A DNA stretch of 30,120 nucleotides from CAYZUC01 sp964481705 (GTDB lineage Bacteria; Bacillota; Clostridia; Lachnospirales; Lachnospiraceae). The position numbers were made by a program, and so were the translations under genes. The notes beneath the pieces are model-generated. The model ran no database searches and was not told the DNA's origin. It saw only the letters and a list, made by a program, of their open reading frames with translations. Every line of letters starts with the position of its first letter. Position 1 is the first letter of the stretch. Shown here piece by piece: positions 25,901-30,120 of the stretch. The DNA is taken from the NCBI GenBank assembly GCA_964481705.1, contig CAYZUC010000028.1, forward strand, positions 1 to 30,120, given 5' to 3'.

Positions 25901-26528
25901 GTATGTTCCCAATGCCTGTCATGCAGATAAACTTATAAATACCATACCTGGTGAAATTCCGGATGATATGAAAAAGATACTCGAAAAAGGAAATAAAGTA
26001 GTGGGGTACTTTGGTTGGATTGCGGAGTGGATGGATTATGTCACTATTGAGGAGATTGCAAAGATAAGAACAGATTTAGAATTTGTATTTATTGGTAAAG
26101 TAATGGATTGGAACGTAAGAGTTAAGCGCTCAGTGAGTTACCTAAGTAAATTTAGTAATATTCATTTCCTTGGAGTAAAAGAGTATGATGAGTTGCCTTC
26201 ATATGCATATCGATTTAATATTGCAACGATACCTTTTGAAATTAATAATTCTATGGATTGTGTTTCGCCAATAAAGTTTTTTGAGTACTGTGCTTATGGG
26301 TTACCGACTATTACAAGTTATATGCCAGAAATGAGTAAGTACTGTTGTAATTATGTTGGGTGTTATAATAGTAAACAGGAGTATCTTCAATTACTTGACA
26401 GATTCTTAACTGATGAGAATGTTGAGAAAGAGGCAAAAGAGTTAGCTAAACGTATTGCTTTAGAAAACACATGGAAATCAAGAGTGAATGGTATGGAGTC
26501 TCTATTCAAAATTACTAATAGTAGATAG
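22959..26528 (+). CDS. Three-domain glycosyltransferase (GT4-like / GT2 / GT4-like)
   Basis: This 1189-aa cytoplasmic protein has a short N-terminal coiled coil (about 5-45). Domain 1 (about 148-500) is GT-B/GT4-like (FGVIDYDFRFQRPQHFAER, IGYYGAIAHWFDL, NPVKFYEYLSVGKKIVA). Domain 2 (about 507-760) is a GT2/GT-A domain (VSIVVITYNN, VVVDNNSTDGT, NVGFAGGNNIG, LLNNDTL, FEDDDYSM). Domain 3 (about 840-1185) is a second GT-B-like domain (YPFVIDWEPFQTPQQLL, VGYFGWIAEWMDY, SPIKFFEYCAYGLPTI). Domains 1 and 3 are recognisably related (IGYYGAIAHW and VGYFGWIAEW; KFYEYLSVG and KFFEYCAYG), so they probably arose by duplication around the GT2 domain. Start is GTG 22959 behind GGGGGG (22948-22953), with ATG 22968 as alternative. 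It could add two or three sugars of a repeat unit; linkages are not predictable. Confidence 0.88.
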   Translation: MSAMLENKVECMKREIKELEGKYYAVQQENHELYQKLGNIRERTLRTLTPLFGSRAYRLAYLQLRLNQQGIKGSKEERRKFWKWVRDKIQRKVKYVEYDYNPLRQVESIINECQLPNSCEYEKRKLLPNGVLTEEQKKIISAPYMKSDIIIFGVIDYDFRFQRPQHFAERFARDGHRVFYVNANFFRESSARRIKDNLYIIDLHYDKEASIYTEDFLEDQQYIEKQACMFLNQFCIRDASIILDYPNWINVALYIREHYGFKFVTDYMDDFTGFLNTTSNQLKLNCIKMLKESDWIIPSSKFLFDIAVKYNSNCSIVRNGTEFDHFNSSLEIGKKSEKSIIGYYGAIAHWFDLQKVCYLAERFPNCELMIVGEVTEGRGELEKHSNITLYGEKPYNELPNYLSQFDVCLIPFDTSTDLIKATNPVKFYEYLSVGKKIVATEIPELMPYRDKYVYMSNDDQIFGDYVEKCLLGTDTLASAEESIAFAKENDWKSRYETYKESILKTIPLVSIVVITYNNIEYNIACLRSVFQYTAYENYEIVVVDNNSTDGTREWLSGYKEKKIANLHIILNNQNVGFAGGNNIGIDEAKGKYIILLNNDTLVSRGWITGMVKHLENDSKLGMIGAVTNSIGNEAMIPTKYTSKQEMLQFSYLYTQEKMGQTYNNVNMLAMFCTVIPRKVIDSCGKLDEQFGIGMFEDDDYSMSVISKGYSIAIAEDSFVHHFQSISFGKIQNEQYMSMHGHNRQLFEKKWGLVWNVQDPRPGYRRDINSDTYIDVEQDNKSNDFEMFVEKEEVRREILRNYPKLSNGVFLDYITSEKYQIERTTKRNKNLQESMMEVLSGEYKGIMVYPFVIDWEPFQTPQQLLITFAEEGWLCFFCESREGARRFEELRRGVWGVPEDIFLNTIGDRQVYVLLTWMGSVPFVDQIRNKKIWYHILDHLNIFSYYDSSYEEMHNYMTVKAEWVTYVAEPLKNCILSRRESVYVPNACHADKLINTIPGEIPDDMKKILEKGNKVVGYFGWIAEWMDYVTIEEIAKIRTDLEFVFIGKVMDWNVRVKRSVSYLSKFSNIHFLGVKEYDELPSYAYRFNIATIPFEINNSMDCVSPIKFFEYCAYGLPTITSYMPEMSKYCCNYVGCYNSKQEYLQLLDRFLTDENVEKEAKELAKRIALENTWKSRVNGMESLFKITNSR

Positions 26529-26546
26529 GTATCTGAAAGGAAGATT

Positions 26547-27620
26547 ATGAAACCAGACGAATCAGTATTAGATAAGAGAATTCAGTGGATTGATATTGGA
26601 AAAGGATTGTGTATAGTTTCTATGGTGATGGGACATGCTGGATCCCCGTATACTACATATATATATTTGTTTCATATGTGCGCCTTTTTGATTTTATCTG
26701 GAATTACATACCATGGAGAAAAGTACACTTTACTTCAATTTGTCCGAAAAAAATTCATTACATTAGTAGTTCCCTACTATCTAATCAGTTTTATATATAT
26801 TCTTATCTGTACATGTTTACAGCATGTTTCACAAGGAGAATATTTCTTTAATCATATAATTAGATTTATTGAAAGGGTAAGACTTTTGTTCTCAGTTAGA
26901 CCGAGTCCTCCAGAAATTGCAGGACCAATGTGGTTTTTACTGGTTCTATTTGAGGCTGAGATATTGTGTCGTATTGTCTATGAAATATGTATTCACATAG
27001 TAAAGAATAGGAACTTACCATATTGTCTTTGTATAATAGTTGGAGTAATTGGATTTTGCATTACTAAAGGTAAACCATATTTACCATTCGATATTGATTT
27101 AGGTATCTTTGCATGTATGTTTGTAGCTATTGGGATTTTGATTAGTAATAATAATATACTTAGTATAATTCCCCCCAAAAATGGGATATTGATAGCAACG
27201 ATTCTTTCTGTTTTTTTTGGATCATTTTATTTTTATGGAAAAATTCCATTAAATTGGCCAACTCGTGAATTTCCGAATTTGGGTGTTCTTTTAATAATTT
27301 CATTATCTCCATTCTATCTTTTATATCAAATATCAATGTTTTTTTTGGAAATTCCGACAATCAGTAAAATAATGCAGTACATTGGTAGGAGAACTTTTAG
27401 TATTCTTTCCTGGCATTTTGTTGCTTTTAGATTTTGTTCTCTTATACTAGTAATAGCGGGTATTCAATCAACAAATATACTTGTTAGCTCACCTCCCGCT
27501 GGGTTGGTTGGATTTTATTGGATTGTATATACTATCTTTGCAGTCACATTTTGCCTTTTATTATCAAATTTTGGCAAGAAGAACAAAATATTGAATTATA
27601 TTTTTAACGCGCAAAGGTAG
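26547..27620 (+). CDS. Acyltransferase family 3 membrane protein
   Basis: This is a 357-aa protein with about ten membrane segments. It starts RIQWIDIGKGLCIVSMVMGHAG, the conserved first helix of the acyltransferase-3 family with its R/D and the GH pair. GPMWFLLVLF and a late SILSWHF also fit. Such enzymes transfer acetyl or other short acyl groups across the membrane to glycans, so O-acetylation of the polysaccharide made here is the likely role. AAAGGA precedes the ATG. It lies 18 bp after the glycosyltransferase gene. Confidence 0.88.
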   Translation: MKPDESVLDKRIQWIDIGKGLCIVSMVMGHAGSPYTTYIYLFHMCAFLILSGITYHGEKYTLLQFVRKKFITLVVPYYLISFIYILICTCLQHVSQGEYFFNHIIRFIERVRLLFSVRPSPPEIAGPMWFLLVLFEAEILCRIVYEICIHIVKNRNLPYCLCIIVGVIGFCITKGKPYLPFDIDLGIFACMFVAIGILISNNNILSIIPPKNGILIATILSVFFGSFYFYGKIPLNWPTREFPNLGVLLIISLSPFYLLYQISMFFLEIPTISKIMQYIGRRTFSILSWHFVAFRFCSLILVIAGIQSTNILVSSPPAGLVGFYWIVYTIFAVTFCLLLSNFGKKNKILNYIFNAQR

Positions 27621-27666
27621 AAAACTATAGTCTATTTATGAATGAGATTTTCCGGGAAGGAATAAA

Positions 27667-29382
27667 ATGAGAAAAAAAAGTAATAAAAAAGGGATTTTAT
27701 TAGCTATGGTGATATTGTTTTCTTTTTTCACTGTAGTTTGGACTTTGAACTTAAGAAATGGACTAGTATATGATGATTATACAACATTAACAAGAGCAAA
27801 ATTTTCAGAATTTTCTGATTTATTGACAATGTTCCCATCTATTTCATATAACGACAGACCGATGGGATTGGCTTTTATTAAAATTCTTATCCAGATTTTT
27901 GGAACTAACTATCTATTATTTCATATGGTATTTGTTGGATTTCATCTACTAAATGTATTCTTACTCTACTGTATTGTAGGTCTGTTATTTAAGGAATTTG
28001 CAGTTGAAGATGAATTAAACATTTATGGAATAATAGCAGCTAGTGTATTTGGAGTTTTTCCCACCTCCTTAATGGCTGTACAGTGGTTCTCTGCTGTATA
28101 TGATTTATTATGCTGTACAGCATTGTTATTATCGGTTTTGTTCTATTTGTACGCACAAAGAGAAAAGAAATATTGTCTATTTTATAGTTTTATGAGCTTT
28201 ATGACATATTGGGTTTCTTTGAGGTGTAAGGAAATGTCACTTGCCTTGCCAGTCATTTTTCTTGTCTATGAAGTAGGAGTTGCAGTAAAAAGAAAGGAAA
28301 AACTAAAGATTCATTATGTATTAATAGTTCAATTTTTATTTATGGTAGTATATGCAATTCTATTATTTACGGGTGGTCAGGACTCAACTCCACCAGATAA
28401 TCCCTATTATTTAACTTTTAATCCAGTTATACTAATAAGAAATTTAGTGAGATATCTATCTATATATGTTGATCCCTTAAATAATGCATATATGTATGAT
28501 AGATTTCGAAGTTCTTCCTTATTGGGATGTATAATCTTTTGCATATTAATACTTTATTCATTTTATCAACTGATCAAGTTTAGAAATGTATATTTATTAT
28601 TATGTTTAAGTGCTATAGTTGGTTCAATAGTAATAGTTTTGCCGATGCAAAATATGCAACATCGGTTGTATTTATATATTCCATCTATATTTATAGGAAT
28701 ATTTGTTGCTTTAGTTGTATTTGAGTTAACATCAAGTATAAAAAGAATTGATGTTGTTAGTTTAAGTATAGTATTACTTTTATTGTTCGGATTAACTAAT
28801 TATGCTGATGGGATTACTGGATTTAGAAATTCATGGCTAAGTGTGTGTGATCAAGATGCTGTAGGTATCAATCAGATAAATAAGTTGCAAAACATGCCTC
28901 GATTTAGTCATATTTATGTTAAAGGCGCAAAGGATGGCTATAATGTTTTTTACTATGGGCCAGGTAATTCATTTAGACTTCTTTTTAATGATGAGACAAT
29001 AAAGACTGAATTGGTAGATGAATTTCCTAAGGAGCCGGACAAGCCGTATTTATTTATTGAATATGAAGATGGAAATATAAGAGAAATTGAGCGAAATGAT
29101 ATACCTATAATACCATTAAAAATTAGGTGTTTGTCAAAAACAAATATTTTATTGAAAAGTGACGATAAAACTAATTTTGATGTTGGATTAGTTGGAGATT
29201 ATAGTTTTGATGATTTGGAATTACGAATTAATGGAGAGTGTGTCCAGCACTTTGTTGGGAACGATTTTATTTCCTTTACAATACCAGAAGAACTTAGAAT
29301 TGCAGGAACTCAAATACGTGTCTCACTCTTTAGCAATAGTGCAGGAGGAGAAAGTAATTCAAAATACATCGAAATAAGGTAG
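27667..29382 (+). CDS. GT-C-like multi-pass membrane protein, probable glycosyltransferase
   Basis: This is a 571-aa protein. The N-terminal helix (about 8-27) is followed by YDDYTTL (Asp36-Asp37) in the first outside loop, then SYNDRPMGLAF and about nine more hydrophobic segments to about residue 385. A soluble C-terminal domain (about 390-571) follows, with a beta-rich end. An acidic pair in the first periplasmic/extracellular loop and this topology are features of the GT-C fold (PMT/ArnT and GtrII-like), which use polyprenyl-phosphate sugars outside the membrane. I cannot assign a subfamily, and a wzy-type polymerase is a weaker alternative. GGAAGGAA lies just before the ATG. It could decorate the exported chain on the outer face. 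Confidence 0.72.
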   Translation: MRKKSNKKGILLAMVILFSFFTVVWTLNLRNGLVYDDYTTLTRAKFSEFSDLLTMFPSISYNDRPMGLAFIKILIQIFGTNYLLFHMVFVGFHLLNVFLLYCIVGLLFKEFAVEDELNIYGIIAASVFGVFPTSLMAVQWFSAVYDLLCCTALLLSVLFYLYAQREKKYCLFYSFMSFMTYWVSLRCKEMSLALPVIFLVYEVGVAVKRKEKLKIHYVLIVQFLFMVVYAILLFTGGQDSTPPDNPYYLTFNPVILIRNLVRYLSIYVDPLNNAYMYDRFRSSSLLGCIIFCILILYSFYQLIKFRNVYLLLCLSAIVGSIVIVLPMQNMQHRLYLYIPSIFIGIFVALVVFELTSSIKRIDVVSLSIVLLLLFGLTNYADGITGFRNSWLSVCDQDAVGINQINKLQNMPRFSHIYVKGAKDGYNVFYYGPGNSFRLLFNDETIKTELVDEFPKEPDKPYLFIEYEDGNIREIERNDIPIIPLKIRCLSKTNILLKSDDKTNFDVGLVGDYSFDDLELRINGECVQHFVGNDFISFTIPEELRIAGTQIRVSLFSNSAGGESNSKYIEIR

Positions 29383-29399
29383 AAAAGACTAATGTTGAG

Positions 29400-29428
29400 A
29401 GGAGAATTATAAGTTAATACTTATAATT
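29400..29428 (+). promoter_or_regulatory. Ribosome binding site followed by a perfect hairpin, ahead of the last gene
   Basis: AGGAGA (29400-29405) is the only good ribosome binding site before the ATG at 29440, but it is about 35 bases away. Between them aattataagt (29405-29414) and acttataatt (29419-29428) form a perfect 10-bp stem with a taat loop. Folding this stem would bring the binding site to about 11 bases from the ATG. A stop codon (29428-29430) excludes an upstream in-frame start. Confidence 0.55.
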
Positions 29429-29439
29429 AAGAAATTACT

Positions 29440-30120
29440 ATGATATTTCTAAAAAAGAAAAGTTTTGAGAAAGTGATAATCACATTATTATCAATTATAA
29501 TAATATCAATTTTGGTTTTTTATCATATTGGGTATGATTTGTTATTAATTATATTATTCTTTGGAAGTTGTTGGTGTGCGGGTGACCTAATACCAATTAA
29601 TGGTAATTTTTTATGTCGTGAACTAATTCGTTTAGCTATTGGAATGGCATTAGTTGGTCTAATAATAAATATTCTTTTGTCATTAGGATGGGGAGGAAAA
29701 ACACAATATGCATTAATTGTAATTATGTTTCCAATGATTAGATATTTTCGGTGTAGAAATCAAGCTGAGAGTAAGCAGCTAGTTATACCAAAACTTAGTA
29801 CAAGTCAAACCTGTTTGATTGTGTTATTATTCATTATCGTTATGTTACAGATTATTTATGCAAGTGCTCCAATATCTCAATGTGACGCAATTTGTGGACA
29901 CTTACCAATAACTATGTTTGCTTCTCGAAATGGTGTATTTAATAATAATATTGCAGAGAGTATTGTATACTACCAAACTGGAGTTTTTACGTATAGTTTT
30001 TCCGTTTTTTTTGCGTCTTTTGGTGCCTATAAAGCATTGACAATATTTAATGTTTTTGTTTATCTATTTATTTTTTTGGGTTTGTGTGAATTTTCGAGGA
30101 AACTTTATTTGAAAACCAAC
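29440..30120 (+). CDS. GT-C-like multi-pass membrane protein, partial (3' end outside window)
   Basis: An open frame of 227 codons runs from the ATG at 29440 to the window edge. The translation begins MIFLKKKSFEKVIITLLSII and has at least six hydrophobic segments. The loop QCDAICGHLPITMFASRNG (about 148-166) resembles the D-x-x-x-x-HLP motif in the first outside loop of GT-C/ArnT-like glycosyltransferases. The DNA is strongly AT-rich, like its neighbours. It continues the operon 57 bp after the previous gene, with the unusual leader hairpin between them. Substrate is unknown. Confidence 0.72.
   Translation, partial: MIFLKKKSFEKVIITLLSIIIISILVFYHIGYDLLLIILFFGSCWCAGDLIPINGNFLCRELIRLAIGMALVGLIINILLSLGWGGKTQYALIVIMFPMIRYFRCRNQAESKQLVIPKLSTSQTCLIVLLFIIVMLQIIYASAPISQCDAICGHLPITMFASRNGVFNNNIAESIVYYQTGVFTYSFSVFFASFGAYKALTIFNVFVYLFIFLGLCEFSRKLYLKTN

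Noticed and set aside
29392..29412. Six-codon mini-ORF overlapping the ribosome binding site of the last gene
   Set aside because: It is too short and has no binding site of its own; it could be a leader peptide, but nothing supports that.

Overview
The window looks like a chromosomal segment of a Gram-positive, low-to-moderate GC anaerobe of the Clostridia, most likely Lachnospiraceae. This is an inference from three things: large secreted papain-type proteins built on tandem Ig-like repeats, a BspA/LRR_5-type surface gene relic, and a wall-polysaccharide locus with an ABC exporter, a TagA/WecG-type enzyme and a UDP-GlcNAc 2-epimerase. No rRNA or other species marker is present. All protein-coding genes are on the + strand except the transposase genes.

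Region 1 (1-6900), surface proteins: the 3' end of a tRNA-Gly and its terminator, then a 1524-aa secreted C1 peptidase-like protein with 11 tandem repeats. Next is a secreted surface protein behind a near-consensus promoter whose spacer contains a run of seven G. Its reading frame is broken in mid-gene, leaving two overlapping ORFs.

Region 2 (6921-10612), a three-gene glycan operon: a membrane-anchored TagA/WecG-type glycosyltransferase fused to the front half of a polyprenyl glycosylphosphotransferase, then a GT4 and a GT2 glycosyltransferase. A small SymE/AbrB-like protein follows, then a second secreted papain-type protein (1249 aa) with a canonical catalytic set and 7 repeats.

Region 3 (14885-17495), a decay zone: a decayed IS3-family element (intact orfA, orfB with two stop codons) sits against a broken LRR_5/BspA-like surface gene. 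A 455-bp gap follows, with a terminator and a probable promoter for the next operon.

Region 4 (17496-30120, runs off the edge), a polysaccharide export and assembly operon: ABC-2 permease, ABC ATPase, an FrhB-like iron-sulfur/pyruvyl-transferase/coiled-coil fusion, UDP-GlcNAc 2-epimerase, a three-domain glycosyltransferase, an acyltransferase-3 membrane protein and two GT-C-like membrane proteins (the last cut by the window edge). From the ATPase onward the DNA is clearly more AT-rich than the first half.

Taken together (inference), the epimerase would supply UDP-ManNAc, the TagA-like fusion could add ManNAc to a lipid-linked primer, the other glycosyltransferases would extend and decorate the chain, the pyruvyl and acyl transferases would modify it, and the TagGH/Wzm-Wzt-type transporter would export it. 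The secreted papain-like and repeat proteins would work at the same cell surface. The most unusual items are the G-tract promoter plus frameshift of the surface gene, the altered catalytic residues of the first papain-like protein, the three domain fusions, and a perfect hairpin lying between a ribosome binding site and its start codon near the right edge.
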